Assembly: GCA_029261355.1 (NCBI GenBank)
Contig: JAJDBM010000054.1
Span: 26,272 to 90,271, forward strand
DNA length: 64,000 nucleotides
Direction: 5' to 3'
Origin: Nitrospirales bacterium
GTDB taxonomy: Bacteria; Nitrospirota; Nitrospiria; Nitrospirales; UBA8639
Shown: positions 25,075-34,175 of the stretch, in pieces
Layout: every line of letters starts with the position of its first letter
How positions within the stretch are numbered: position 1 is the stretch's first letter
Made by a program: the position numbers and the translations under genes
The notes under the pieces: model-generated
What the model saw: the letters and a program-made list of their open reading frames with translations, nothing else
The model's database searches: none
What the model was told of the DNA's origin: nothing

Positions 25075-28000
25075 ATGAGTGCTCATTCCCTTCATTCCCA
25101 AACTTTTTGCCAAAAGACAACTTCGACGACAAAGTCCCAGAAACGTCTCGTACAACCAATAATTTCGCTTGCCAAACTTACGCCTCCTTCCTTACCGAGA
25201 CTCGTAGAACGTCCACACCTGATTGAGCAAATCGATCAAATTCGACAGAGGGGCACAAAGGTGTTGTGGATTCAGGCTGCTCCTGGTGCGGGAAAAACCA
25301 CTTTGGCTGCGAGTTACCTGCTAACGACGAAACGACGGGCCCTTTGGTATCAATTGAATGCCGGCGATGCCGACCCCGCTACTTGGTTCCATTATTTGAC
25401 ACTAGGAATTGAGGAGGCTGCACCGCGTTTTCGTAAGCCGATGTTGGCATTGGAGCCGGCTTACATGGCCGACCTTCCTGGCTTTACGCGGCTCTTTTTT
25501 GAGCAACTTTTTAGTCGACTCAAATCACCTGGGCTGTTGATTTTTGATAACTATCACGAGCTTCCCTCCGATAGTCCCGTGCAGTCACTCATGATTGAGG
25601 CCTTTCGCACCGTACCGCCTGGTGTCTGTTGTATGGTCACAAGCCGACAGGCCCCTCCTCCAGCCTTCGCGACCTTGATTGCCGACCAATCCCTGGTGGA
25701 GTTCTCTGCCTCAGAGCTCTCCTTTGACCTTTCCGAAACGCGACGCCTTCTAGCTCTTCATCACGTCAACGATGCAAGCATGTCGTCGGATTGGGCTCAG
25801 CAGCTTCATACACATACGCAAGGTTGGGTGGCTGGGGTCATCTTGTTAGGAACCCAACGACCGTCAAATCCTTTGACCTCTTCCATGTCACAAGCTGTTT
25901 CCCTCAAGGCTGGAAAAACAGCTGATCACTCAGTCCTCATTGACTATTTTGTACAAGAAGCTCTCACGCGTCTGTCTCCGGATGTTCGCATGTTGCTGTT
26001 GAAGACCGCGATGTTTTCCTCCTTCAGTGCACAGATAGCCCAACGTCTGACGGGATTGTCACAGGCAGGATATGAACTCAATAAACTCGCGCGTGCGCGT
26101 TATTTTGTTGAAAGCCGTGATGGGGTTTTTCAGTACCACCCACTCTTTAAGCAGTTTTTGTCTCAACAGGCTGTACTGGAATTTGGCCATGATTCCTGGC
26201 GGGTTCTTCAGTCAGAGGCGGCGGAACTGTTGGTAGAAGATGGGTGGGTGGAGGAGGGGATTCGGCTCTTTCTCGAGTCTGGCCAAACGCGTCATGTGAG
26301 CCGTCATTTGATCGAACAAGCTCCCTCCTTGATGGAGCAGGGACGTTTTCAGACATTGTCTCATTGGATAGCATGCCTGCCAGCTCAAGAATGCGAGCGT
26401 GAGCCATATTTGCTGTACTGGAAAGGCATGAGTCAGGTTGTTCACAACCCCGCGGAAAGTCTACAGCGTTTTGAGTCTGTGTTTTCCATATTTCAAACTC
26501 GTGGGGATGTGAGTGGCATGTTATTAGCTGCCAGTGGTGCGATCTACGCTATCGACTTTACCTGGACAGGTTTTGATCGAATTGATAAGTGGCATTCAAT
26601 CATTGAGGCTTTGTGGGACAAGAATGTTGCGAGCCTTTCTCCCGATGTGCAATCGTCCGTGATCATCGCAATGATGCGTAGTCTCTTTTGGCGTCAGCCA
26701 CACCGAAGGATTCTCCAATCATGGCTCAAACGAGCCGAAGCATTTATCCAGCATTATGATCGTGTGAGTGAGCTCACGATTATCGTCCATCATATTCTCT
26801 GTTGCTCTCGTAGTTTTGGGAGTATTCAAGAGGCGGTTCAAGCAATTACTCCAGTGTGTAAGCAGCTTGATCAACTGGCGCTGTCACTTCCTACTCAGGT
26901 GGCGTGGGAGATATCGCAAACAGGAATTTCCTGGGTTACTGGAGAATTTCGTGAAGCCAAAATTCATTTTCAACGTGGTTCTGAATACATCCACGAAGTG
27001 CCGGTCTTTCGAGGGCCGATGATATTCAATGGGTTATATGCTGCTCTGCACAGTCAAGACTTTGAACATGCCGACACCATTGTGTCGAACGAATATTTTA
27101 CTCTCCAGCATATGGGACTGGCGTTCTATGCCATTGGCACTTTTCAACAAGGATGGTTCCATGCGCTAAGAGGGAATTTAAAAGAAGCTCATGATTGCGC
27201 ACAAGAAAGTATCGTGTTGGCTCAGCAATCCAAAGCGCAACATTTCGAGGCTGTGGCGATCTTAGGTTTTGCTACCGTCTTAGCCGCAGCCAATCGATTT
27301 GAAGAGGTAGAAAAACCTTTGTCTGAAGTTGAATCGATTGCTGACAAGATTGAACATATTTCCCTGAGCTATTCGTGTCATGTGCTTCGTGCGTATGTCT
27401 TATTAAAGACTCGTCCTTTCTCTGACGTTATTCCCGTATTGACTCAGGCATTCAATCTCGGCAGGCAACATGATATTTTTTATACGTACGAATCGTGGCT
27501 ACCTAGTATTCTGGCTCCCTTATGTGCTCATGCAATAGAAGAAGATATTGAGTTTGACTATGTGAGGCAGCTCATTCAGGCGAAGAAGCTGACGCTCGAT
27601 TCGACAAGGGCAGGGACGTTAAATTGGCCATGGCCAATTCGTATTCAGACGTTGGGGTCGTTCCAAATTATTACAGAAGCCGGGCCTGTCACATTTGCGC
27701 GTAAGGCTCCCCTTACGCCGTTGCGTTTGTTGAAGCTCCTGATCAGTCTAGGGGGGGGAGACATTTCACTCACGCGGTTGGCTGATGATCTGTGGCCTGA
27801 TGCGGAGGGTGATGCCGCTTATCGGTCGATTTTGACGAATCTTGCCCGTCTGCGAAAGTTGCTGGGTCGAGAAGATGCGTTACGTGTGCGGGGTGGAGTC
27901 TTGAGTATCAATACGTGTCTTTGTTGGGTGGATAGCTTGGCTTTTGAGCATATGGCCAAGACCGCTCTCGCAGCTTCAAGTGTGGGAAATAAGATCGAGG

Positions 28001-28137
28001 CTCGAACCTTGGCGACTCGTGCCCTATCTCTCTATCATGCTCCCTTTCTCGCAGGTGAGGAGGCACTTGTTGAAGTCGAAGTCACACGGATGCGTTTGGT
28101 CACCCTTCATACGCAACTGATGTCGGCAATGCTTTAA
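25075..28137 (+). CDS. Large STAND-ATPase transcriptional regulator with SARP/BTAD-type C-terminus
   Basis: A 1020-aa protein. An NTPase domain (about 50-340) has Walker A AAPGAGKTT and a Walker B-like LLIFDNYHE, in the style of MalT/LuxR-like STAND activators. A long alpha-helical TPR-like region (~350-850) follows. The C-terminal ~160 residues (IQTLGSFQII, RLLKLLISLGG, LADDLWPDAEGDAAYRSILTNLARLRKLLG, LCWVDSLAFEHM) form an OmpR-type winged helix plus BTAD, as in SARP activators. There is no LuxR HTH. ATG at 25075 has only a weak AGG upstream. SARP proteins bind direct heptamer repeats at 11-bp period just before the -10, which is what lies in front of three nearby operons. Confidence 0.85.
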   Translation: MSAHSLHSQTFCQKTTSTTKSQKRLVQPIISLAKLTPPSLPRLVERPHLIEQIDQIRQRGTKVLWIQAAPGAGKTTLAASYLLTTKRRALWYQLNAGDADPATWFHYLTLGIEEAAPRFRKPMLALEPAYMADLPGFTRLFFEQLFSRLKSPGLLIFDNYHELPSDSPVQSLMIEAFRTVPPGVCCMVTSRQAPPPAFATLIADQSLVEFSASELSFDLSETRRLLALHHVNDASMSSDWAQQLHTHTQGWVAGVILLGTQRPSNPLTSSMSQAVSLKAGKTADHSVLIDYFVQEALTRLSPDVRMLLLKTAMFSSFSAQIAQRLTGLSQAGYELNKLARARYFVESRDGVFQYHPLFKQFLSQQAVLEFGHDSWRVLQSEAAELLVEDGWVEEGIRLFLESGQTRHVSRHLIEQAPSLMEQGRFQTLSHWIACLPAQECEREPYLLYWKGMSQVVHNPAESLQRFESVFSIFQTRGDVSGMLLAASGAIYAIDFTWTGFDRIDKWHSIIEALWDKNVASLSPDVQSSVIIAMMRSLFWRQPHRRILQSWLKRAEAFIQHYDRVSELTIIVHHILCCSRSFGSIQEAVQAITPVCKQLDQLALSLPTQVAWEISQTGISWVTGEFREAKIHFQRGSEYIHEVPVFRGPMIFNGLYAALHSQDFEHADTIVSNEYFTLQHMGLAFYAIGTFQQGWFHALRGNLKEAHDCAQESIVLAQQSKAQHFEAVAILGFATVLAAANRFEEVEKPLSEVESIADKIEHISLSYSCHVLRAYVLLKTRPFSDVIPVLTQAFNLGRQHDIFYTYESWLPSILAPLCAHAIEEDIEFDYVRQLIQAKKLTLDSTRAGTLNWPWPIRIQTLGSFQIITEAGPVTFARKAPLTPLRLLKLLISLGGGDISLTRLADDLWPDAEGDAAYRSILTNLARLRKLLGREDALRVRGGVLSINTCLCWVDSLAFEHMAKTALAASSVGNKIEARTLATRALSLYHAPFLAGEEALVEVEVTRMRLVTLHTQLMSAML
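27751..27758 (+). repeat. Eight-G tract inside the DNA-binding domain coding sequence
   Basis: CTA followed by eight G then AGAC encodes the LGGGD turn of the SARP-type winged-helix domain. A one-base slip would frameshift the DNA-binding domain. Confidence 0.7.
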
Positions 28138-28180
28138 TGAGTTTGAATCTAACCATTGCTGAGTTTATGAGGTCGTGACA

Positions 28181-29080
28181 TTATGCCGGGAGGGATTTCA
28201 GTACTGTTTTTTCCAAGGCGTTCACGAGTGCTTCTTTGACAAATCCTTTTCTGAGTGTAAGGTACACCGTACGGTTGGGTTTTTTATCAGAAAAGGTTCT
28301 CAATAGTTTTTTCTCTTGCGGGTGGAGTTTTAGTGTTGAGAGGTAGGGGAGTAATGTATATCCGAAATTTTCTTGGACGAGTAATCTGAGGGACTCAAGG
28401 TTCCCAATTTTGAAATTTAAATGTCCAGGAAGTTTAGATACATCATGGCGCAAGTGACAGGTTTTAATAATTTCGTCACTGAGGCAATGTCCGTCTTCTA
28501 GTAACCAGAGATCCTTCAGCCTAATGTCGGAAGTGGAAACTGCGGTCTTCTTTAATAGTCTATTGTCTTTATTCGCAAATAACAGAAATTCTTCATCGTA
28601 GAGTTTTTCCTGCACAAATAGTTTGTCATCTTCCTTTGTAGCTAGGATTGCCACATCAATTTCCTCCAGCTCTAATTGCTTGAGACAGGTACATGTTGTC
28701 AGCTCAGATATGGTGATCGCAATTTTGGGGTAGGTCGTATTAAACGACTTGAGAAAGAGTGGCACCAAATAGGGGGAAATCGTCGGAATGACCCCTACGC
28801 TGATGTTCCCAGCAAGACCAGTTTTGAGCGTCTGAATGATTTCAGGGATTTTCAATGTTTCGCTATAGGCCACCTTGGCTTGTTGAATAATACGTGCTCC
28901 AACTTTTGTTGGTCGGATTGGTGACTGCGATCGATCAAAGATGATGACCCCTAGTTCTTCTTCTAATTTTTGAATCTGCATGCTGAGCGTTGGTTGAGTA
29001 ACAAATCGTGATTTGGCTGCACCCCTGAAACTTTGTTCTTTTGCTACCGCTAAAATGTATTCAATTTGCGTCAACGTCAT
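28181..29080 (-). CDS. oxyR: OxyR-type peroxide-sensing LysR regulator
   Basis: A 299-aa LysR protein. The N-terminal winged HTH (TLTQIEYILAVAKEQSFRGAAKSRFVTQPTLSMQIQKLEEELG) is followed by the substrate-like domain. LEDGHCLSDEIIKTC places two cysteines nine residues apart, as in the C199/C208 redox pair of E. coli OxyR, and LLEDGHCL is the OxyR signature. Oxidation by H2O2 forms the disulfide and activates transcription. It is divergent from a di-haem peroxidase gene with an OxyR-like operator between them, so that gene is the obvious target. Length is normal. It converges with the SARP-type regulator gene. Confidence 0.92.
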   Translation of the reverse strand: MTLTQIEYILAVAKEQSFRGAAKSRFVTQPTLSMQIQKLEEELGVIIFDRSQSPIRPTKVGARIIQQAKVAYSETLKIPEIIQTLKTGLAGNISVGVIPTISPYLVPLFLKSFNTTYPKIAITISELTTCTCLKQLELEEIDVAILATKEDDKLFVQEKLYDEEFLLFANKDNRLLKKTAVSTSDIRLKDLWLLEDGHCLSDEIIKTCHLRHDVSKLPGHLNFKIGNLESLRLLVQENFGYTLLPYLSTLKLHPQEKKLLRTFSDKKPNRTVYLTLRKGFVKEALVNALEKTVLKSLPA

Positions 29081-29095
29081 TGGCCTGCCTCATTG

Positions 29096-29110
29096 ATAGA
29101 TAATAGCTAT
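29096..29110. promoter_or_regulatory. OxyR-type operator
   Basis: ATAGATAATAGCTAT matches the OxyR half-site consensus ATAG-N7-CTAT, including the internal T and A positions. It begins 16 nt upstream of the oxyR start and 120-odd nt before the small frame preceding the peroxidase gene. The expected second half-site at 7-bp spacing is weak; another ATAG-N7-CTTAT lies 14 nt on (29125). Confidence 0.65.
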
Positions 29111-29232
29111 CACTTGATCGAAAAATAGTATTTTACTTATCGGGTAGCCTTTGCGATAACTCATCTATCACGTCAGGCGTGAGTAACAAATGCAACCGAA
29201 CTATTACTAATCTAAAGAAAGGAGAAGCGAGC

Positions 29233-29370
29233 ATGACATCATTTACGGAATATCATACAGAAATTCGAGTAATTCGGTCATTGTTTATTGGACCGTTGCG
29301 CATTCATCTCAATTCGGTATTTCCTCAATCGAGCACATATGACAGTAGTCATAAAGGAGGTTCAGCATGA
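29233..29370 (+). CDS. Short leader frame (45 aa) coupled to the peroxidase gene
   Basis: An ATG at 29233 with a strong AAAGGAG about 8 nt upstream opens a 45-codon frame. It ends in an ATGA overlap with the peroxidase start at 29367. The peptide (MTSFTEYHTEIRVIRSLF...HKGGSA) has no recognised family; its last codons are dictated by the AGGAGG of the next gene. It may be a translated leader that couples ribosome entry, or a chance frame with a good ribosome site. Confidence 0.45.
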   Translation: MTSFTEYHTEIRVIRSLFIGPLRIHLNSVFPQSSTYDSSHKGGSA

Positions 29371-30446
29371 AAAGATCTTTTACCGTATCGACAGATCGAA
29401 ATAATAGGAATCATTTGAGGTCAAGGTTTTGGATGACCGTGAGCGTTATCTTGCTTGTTAGTGCTCCATCTCTCTCGTGGGCCGCGCTTCCCGGAGAAGA
29501 TGAGTGGGAAGCACCATTGGGATTAGATGGAGACCTTATTGTGATTCCTAAAGATAATCCCTTGACCAAGGAGAAGGTGGCATTAGGGAAGCTGCTCTTC
29601 TTTGACAAGCGTTTGTCCACCACAAATTCCATTGCATGTGCGAGTTGTCACATGCCCAGTTTAGCCTTTACCGACGGACAACCAGTCTCGACGGGGGTTC
29701 ATCGTTTGCAAGGTGGGCGAAGCGCCCCTGCATCAATCAATCGACTGTTTAGTTCAGCTCAATTTTGGGACGGACGCGCAGCGACTCTGGAAGATCAATC
29801 AACTGGTCCATTTGTCAGTCCAGTAGAACATGGGTTTGCTAACCATGATGAGTTAGTCGCGAAATTGAAGACCATTCAGGGATACGAACCTCTCTTTCAG
29901 GACGTGTTTCAAGGCCCCATTACCAAAGATCGCATTGGACAAGCCATTGCCAGCTTCCAACGAACGATTATTTCCGGAAACAGCCCCTATGATCGGTTTG
30001 ACTATGGAGGAGAGGAGAAGGCCATTTCTCCCGAAGCCCAACGAGGGTTGAAATTATTCTTGAAAAAGGCTCGATGTACCCGATGTCATTCCGGGTTTAA
30101 CTTTACCGACGAAAAGTTTCATAATTTGGGAATTGATTGGGATACGGAGCATGTTGATCTTGGTCGATTTACCGTCACCAAAAATGCTGAGGACATTGGA
30201 GCGTTTAAGACTCCCACGTTGCGTGAAATATCCAGGACAGCTCCTTACATGCATGATGGTCGATTTGCGACACTACGGCAGGTTGTGGACTTCTATGATG
30301 GCGGAGGAATTAAAAACCCTCGCCAAGACAACACCATCATTCCACTTAAATTAACCGAGGAAGAAAAAGAGGATTTAATTGAATTCTTACAGTCGTTGAG
30401 TGGTGAGGGGTGGCAAATGGAAGTACCTACTAAATTTCCGAATTAA
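29367..30446 (+). CDS. ccpA: Di-haem cytochrome c peroxidase (CcpA/MauG family)
   Basis: A 359-aa periplasmic enzyme with an N-terminal signal peptide (hydrophobic run MTVSVILLVSAPSLSWA, cleaved near residue 40). There are two CxxCH haem sites: CASCHMP (about residue 91) and CTRCHSGFN (about residue 235). The family pattern LGKLLFFDKRLSTTNSIACASCH, AFTDG, FWDGRAATLEDQ and FKTPTLREISRTAPYMHDGRF is complete. It reduces H2O2 to water with electrons from cytochrome c. AGGAGG precedes the ATG. The context (divergent oxyR with an operator) points to peroxide induction. Confidence 0.93.
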   Translation: MKRSFTVSTDRNNRNHLRSRFWMTVSVILLVSAPSLSWAALPGEDEWEAPLGLDGDLIVIPKDNPLTKEKVALGKLLFFDKRLSTTNSIACASCHMPSLAFTDGQPVSTGVHRLQGGRSAPASINRLFSSAQFWDGRAATLEDQSTGPFVSPVEHGFANHDELVAKLKTIQGYEPLFQDVFQGPITKDRIGQAIASFQRTIISGNSPYDRFDYGGEEKAISPEAQRGLKLFLKKARCTRCHSGFNFTDEKFHNLGIDWDTEHVDLGRFTVTKNAEDIGAFKTPTLREISRTAPYMHDGRFATLRQVVDFYDGGGIKNPRQDNTIIPLKLTEEEKEDLIEFLQSLSGEGWQMEVPTKFPN

Positions 30447-30465
30447 TCTACGATTAATCGAACGC

Positions 30466-30504
30466 TACTCCTCTCGGTGGAATACATCGCCGAGGGGAAG
30501 TAGT
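30466..30504. terminator. Hairpin between convergent genes
   Basis: CTACTCCTCTCGG and CCGAGGGGAAGTAG form an imperfect stem of about 12 pairs with a 12-nt loop, between the peroxidase and the PEP-CTERM gene. Without U-runs it may act bidirectionally but weakly. Confidence 0.5.
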
Positions 30505-30506
30505 GC

Positions 30507-31118
30507 CTACCAGTGAGTAGAAGGTTCGTGCTGATGCCATTGATACATCATAAGATGGCCAGTCGCCAATAACAGTATGGTGGAGGGTTCGGGTATAACC
30601 GGACCAGAGCCTGTAGGTTTGACCGAAATAGAAGCCGGAGTTCCGAAGAGTCCGGCTTGGTTTCCCTGTCTATCAACCGGACCACCGAGAATACCTAATG
30701 AACTCCCGCCTACGCGATTGCCAGTAAATGTTAGTGTGGCCAGGGAGAAGTTCTCTGGTTGCAAGGGGAAAAGTTCATCTTCAGAAAGACGAGAGTCTAT
30801 GAATATTTGTAATTTACTCTGAAAGAATCCAAAGGAGATAAGAGTTTCCGAGTCATCCAATGGATTACCAAAGGAAGGGCCAAACGTGACAGCATTAAAC
30901 TGCAAGATACTTCTATCGAAGGTTATTTCTACACCAAATGCAAAAAATGGGGGAGGGGTTGAAGCCACTAGCCCATCAATGTTGATAGCAATATCAATGG
31001 TGTCTCCAAGTACGATGGTTGATTCTGTTGGTTGAAGAGAGAGCGAAAGTCCCCAAGCTGGGCCAACTGGCAAGCCAAGCAACACGCAGATAGTGAGCAG
31101 CGTATAGAGTCGACTCAT
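30507..31118 (-). CDS. Cohesin-like secreted protein with degenerate PEP-CTERM tail
   Basis: A 203-aa protein. The signal peptide covers residues 1-23. A cohesin-type beta domain (about 25-160; VLGDTIDIAINIDGL, FGVEITFDRSILQFNAV) is followed by a C-terminal VIPEPSTILLLATGH. This is a PEP-CTERM motif and short hydrophobic helix, but the usual arginine cluster is replaced by MMYQWHQHEPSTHW. PEP-CTERM proteins are normally processed by exosortase and attached to or exported with exopolysaccharide. The missing basic tail may impair sorting. No frameshift restoring arginines was found in the other frames. Confidence 0.8.
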   Translation of the reverse strand: MSRLYTLLTICVLLGLPVGPAWGLSLSLQPTESTIVLGDTIDIAINIDGLVASTPPPFFAFGVEITFDRSILQFNAVTFGPSFGNPLDDSETLISFGFFQSKLQIFIDSRLSEDELFPLQPENFSLATLTFTGNRVGGSSLGILGGPVDRQGNQAGLFGTPASISVKPTGSGPVIPEPSTILLLATGHLMMYQWHQHEPSTHW

Positions 31119-31301
31119 CAGTTACCTCCCTCATGGTTATGCAAGATTGACTGGCGGAACTAGGCGCGTTGATCCTGATCGTGATTGCCCTATTCTCTTG
31201 GATACATCAAATGTCAAGGTTCCCATACAAAGTAATTGCACTGAGCAAATGAATGAAGTGATCTTATTTTAGTTGGTCCTGATCTTTATTCATGACAGAA
31301 A

Positions 31302-31408
31302 TCAGTCGGCGAATGCTGTGAAGAATTTGATGGTACATTAACCTTAATCTTGCGATTGAGTAGTGCCCAAAAGAGATTTTTGCCTTTGGGACGAAACACT
31401 TTCGCATC
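31302..31408 (-). pseudogene. Decayed copy of the C-terminus of the ferredoxin-type reductase
   Basis: Read on the minus strand this stretch encodes PKGKNLFWALLNRKIKVN and, after restoring one base, GTIKFFTAFAD and a stop. The intact gene at 32840-34153 ends AKGKSLFWALLTRKIRIK, GPIKFLKAFARCFPL. The two nucleotide stretches are also visibly alike. It is a frameshifted relic of only the last ~35 codons. The rest of 31139-31687 shows no supported gene. Confidence 0.7.
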
Positions 31409-31687
31409 TCTGCTCCACTACCACTATTTGGATCGTTAACTTGGGGTATATAGTATGTAGTAGATATATCTCGTTACTACTAGGTGATTTTTTGAATGGG
31501 CACTGTATTCGCCTCCATTCAAGTTCCGCTCCCAAAGGTACTTGACATTTAAAGTGAATCTGCAAGGATCCCACTTCACTTAGAAGAATAAGTGAAGGAT
31601 GTATTGGAAGAATATGCGCTCGGGAGAAAATTATTAAATTAACATCTTTAATCAATCAATTAACAATTTGGGCGTAGTGGGGTGGCA

Positions 31688-32746
31688 ATGGATCTGAAGG
31701 TAGAGGTCTACCAGTTCCTTTCAAGGTCAAATATCTCAAAGTTCACCTGTGGAAATTGGACAACGTATCCGGTTCAACGACCCGACATCGGTATTACCAT
31801 TGATTTTCAAGTCTGCGACAAGCCCTTCGAAATAAATTTTAGCCACATAATTGCTAAAAACCCTTCCCAAGGTCCACACGAGTACATTGATCCCTTCCTA
31901 GATAAGTACATGTCTAAACGATGGCCAAAATGTATTAAAGGCACTGCGACTGTAAGCAGTTCAGCCTCTGATTTGAAAGAAACAGATATGTTGAAGAATA
32001 TTCTGCTTTTTCTGAGAAAATTCCTATGGGAGAGGAACTCCGGACCTGAGTTTCGTGAATTCATAAACCAAACCTGTGATCAAACAGCGACTACGCTAGG
32101 TTACAGGCGTGAATATTTTAGTAGCCAGATGTTTGATGCGGTCGGCAATCGGAGGCCTAGTAACATAATAAACTTTATTCCTACTGATATTGGTGAGTAT
32201 GTTGGTCCAGGCATTGCTCATCTACCCGATATTCGGCCATTTGAAAACGTAAATGAATTAGTGTGGAGCTGGATTATCCCTTTTCAAGATAGAAGCAATG
32301 TAGGCGATGACCTTCAGAAGATAGAAGGGGAAATTAGAAAGACGAAGTTACATTTTAATTCTTACAGAGAGCTAGAAGACGCGAGGCGATACTTAGATTC
32401 TGGAGAAATAAGAACCTGTGTTAGATGTGCTGCAAATTCAGTCGATGCAATACTTAGATACTATTGTAATGCTTGGAGAATAAAATTTCCTGCTAATAGC
32501 TTTCCCTTCGACGAAAAAATTGAAGAAATTCTTGATATGGCAAAAAAGCCTTCATATAAAAAAGTAGCTAGTGAAAACCTTGAAAAGTTGCTCTTTTTGT
32601 ACCGTTCAAGAAACTCATCGCATGAAGGCGACTGTTCTTATAAAGACAGATCAGGAACATTGATTGAAGTAACATATAAGTCGCAAGCAGAAGATTTTGT
32701 TCGTGCCGCGGAGGACTTTACATTATGGATCGACTCAATGGTCTAA
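31688..32746 (+). CDS. Orphan protein, possible C-terminal HEPN-like domain
   Basis: A 352-aa protein. The N-terminal ~200 residues are unfamiliar mixed alpha/beta. The C-terminal ~140 residues are helical (ELEDARRYLDSGEIRTCVRCAANSVDAILRYYC, then KKVASENLEKLLFLYRSRNSSHEGDC). RSRNSSH gives the R-x5-H spacing seen in HEPN ribonuclease-type domains, followed by an acidic helix, so a HEPN-like toxin or defence role is possible but unproven. The gene is more AT-rich than its neighbours. It sits alone between the decayed and intact copies of the reductase 3' end, which suggests insertion by recombination. The start may be GTG at 31682; ATG at 31688 is used. Confidence 0.65.
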   Translation: MDLKVEVYQFLSRSNISKFTCGNWTTYPVQRPDIGITIDFQVCDKPFEINFSHIIAKNPSQGPHEYIDPFLDKYMSKRWPKCIKGTATVSSSASDLKETDMLKNILLFLRKFLWERNSGPEFREFINQTCDQTATTLGYRREYFSSQMFDAVGNRRPSNIINFIPTDIGEYVGPGIAHLPDIRPFENVNELVWSWIIPFQDRSNVGDDLQKIEGEIRKTKLHFNSYRELEDARRYLDSGEIRTCVRCAANSVDAILRYYCNAWRIKFPANSFPFDEKIEEILDMAKKPSYKKVASENLEKLLFLYRSRNSSHEGDCSYKDRSGTLIEVTYKSQAEDFVRAAEDFTLWIDSMV

Positions 32747-32839
32747 GCAACAGAGAGGAAGTCAAGGAGTTTCCAGATGCAAAGTTTTGTAGTGAACGAT
32801 GCTGTAGAATGAGTTTTTCATTGTATGAATATGTTTCTC

Positions 32840-34153
32840 TTATAACGGAAAGCAGCGGGCAAAGGCTTTGAGGAATTTAATGGGACCTTTGATGCGAATT
32901 TTCCTTGTGAGTAATGCCCAGAAGAGACTTTTTCCTTTTGCAAGAAACCCCAGCCAAGTTTGGCTATCAGCTGTGAGCTGAAAGTCAGGTCTTCCCACGA
33001 GACCTTTGCTAACTCGTACTGTTTTGTTTTGAAAGATTACCGTTGCTTTACTGGTTTCTTTGCCTGTGAATGTAAAGTGGTAGGTGGCGGTGAGGCCTTC
33101 AGCTTGGTTTCGTTGAAAGATGAGAGGTAAGCCATCGAGGAAGCCTTGGATCGATCTTGGGCATAAGCTATTGCCAACCTGTTTTATTTGCTTGTGTGAA
33201 AACCGTTTGGCCACATGAGATTCTGCATCTGATCCTGGGACGACAAAAATCGTTTCTTCTTTCCTTTGAAGTGGTTTTACAATTTCGGAGACGAATCCTT
33301 TTCGATCTTCTTTGAATGGACTGATTACGTCTTCGCCGGCTGGACAGACGGCTATGCAGTAAGCAGCTTTGTAATTGGCGCCAAAGGAGAGGCTCTGCCA
33401 CATGGATGCGGATTCCGAATCATTTACTTTTTTTCGATATTGTTTGGCGGTTTTACTTTCAGCGACTTGTTCAACCCAATCTGTGAAGCCTCCCATAAAT
33501 TCTCGATAGTTGTGGGTGTAGCATGCGGAGAAGTCAAAGTACCCGTCTTGTCCAATAGCGCCAACTGGGCAAGCTGTGACACAGAGTTTACATTCCAGAC
33601 AAGGATTGTAGTCGATAGGTTTGTCGGTGGCGGTCACTTCTGTATCTATGAGAATAGTTCCCAGTAATATGAAGTTCCCAAACTTTGGATGAATCACATT
33701 GCGGTGAATGCCCATTTGGCCAAGTCCCGCGGCGACAGCAACAATCTTATGCGAAACTGTCCAGATTTTCCCTGGAAACTTTTCCATTTCCATTGGAAAC
33801 CCCATAGCCGGATTCAGGGCACGCCCGCCATTGGCCTCGAGTTCTTTGACGATGTCGCGGGCTATTTCGTTTACTTGATCCCCAGTATGATGAAATTCAA
33901 GGTTCGCCACAGACCGCGCTGGGCTGCGAATGGGTTCACGATTCATTCGAACGACAAAGCTGATCAATGTTTTGGTTCGGGGAAAGGCCTTGAGAATATC
34001 TGATCGGTCTTTATCGAGTTCTGGACGATCAATTTCTACGAATCCCACATCATCTGCTCCGGAGTTGAGGCATACTGTTTTCAACCATTCCTGATCTAAG
34101 GCCACGGTGGAGGTTTTAGTCTTTAGTATTGGTAGCTCGGTAAGTGGTGACAT
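32840..34153 (-). CDS. 4Fe-4S reductase of the reductive-dehalogenase/QueG-like group with C-terminal SCP2-like domain
   Basis: A 437-aa protein. The N-terminal part (DDVGFVEIDRPELDKDRSDILKAFPRTKTLISF) resembles the catalytic domain of QueG-like and reductive dehalogenase-like proteins. Two cysteine clusters follow: CLECKLCVTACP and, after a gap, CIAVCPAGED. The C-terminal ~110 residues (YHFTFTGKETSKATVIFQNKTVRVSKGLVGRPDFQLTADSQTWLGFLAKGK) look like an SCP2 sterol/lipid-binding fold. There is no Tat signal, so it is cytoplasmic. Start at 34153 has GGAG upstream; an earlier in-frame start does not. It lies just downstream of a MarR gene in the same direction, so it is likely repressed by it. 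Confidence 0.82.
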   Translation of the reverse strand: MSPLTELPILKTKTSTVALDQEWLKTVCLNSGADDVGFVEIDRPELDKDRSDILKAFPRTKTLISFVVRMNREPIRSPARSVANLEFHHTGDQVNEIARDIVKELEANGGRALNPAMGFPMEMEKFPGKIWTVSHKIVAVAAGLGQMGIHRNVIHPKFGNFILLGTILIDTEVTATDKPIDYNPCLECKLCVTACPVGAIGQDGYFDFSACYTHNYREFMGGFTDWVEQVAESKTAKQYRKKVNDSESASMWQSLSFGANYKAAYCIAVCPAGEDVISPFKEDRKGFVSEIVKPLQRKEETIFVVPGSDAESHVAKRFSHKQIKQVGNSLCPRSIQGFLDGLPLIFQRNQAEGLTATYHFTFTGKETSKATVIFQNKTVRVSKGLVGRPDFQLTADSQTWLGFLAKGKSLFWALLTRKIRIKGPIKFLKAFARCFPL

Positions 34154-34175
34154 GGAAATCTCCTGCTTAAATAAG

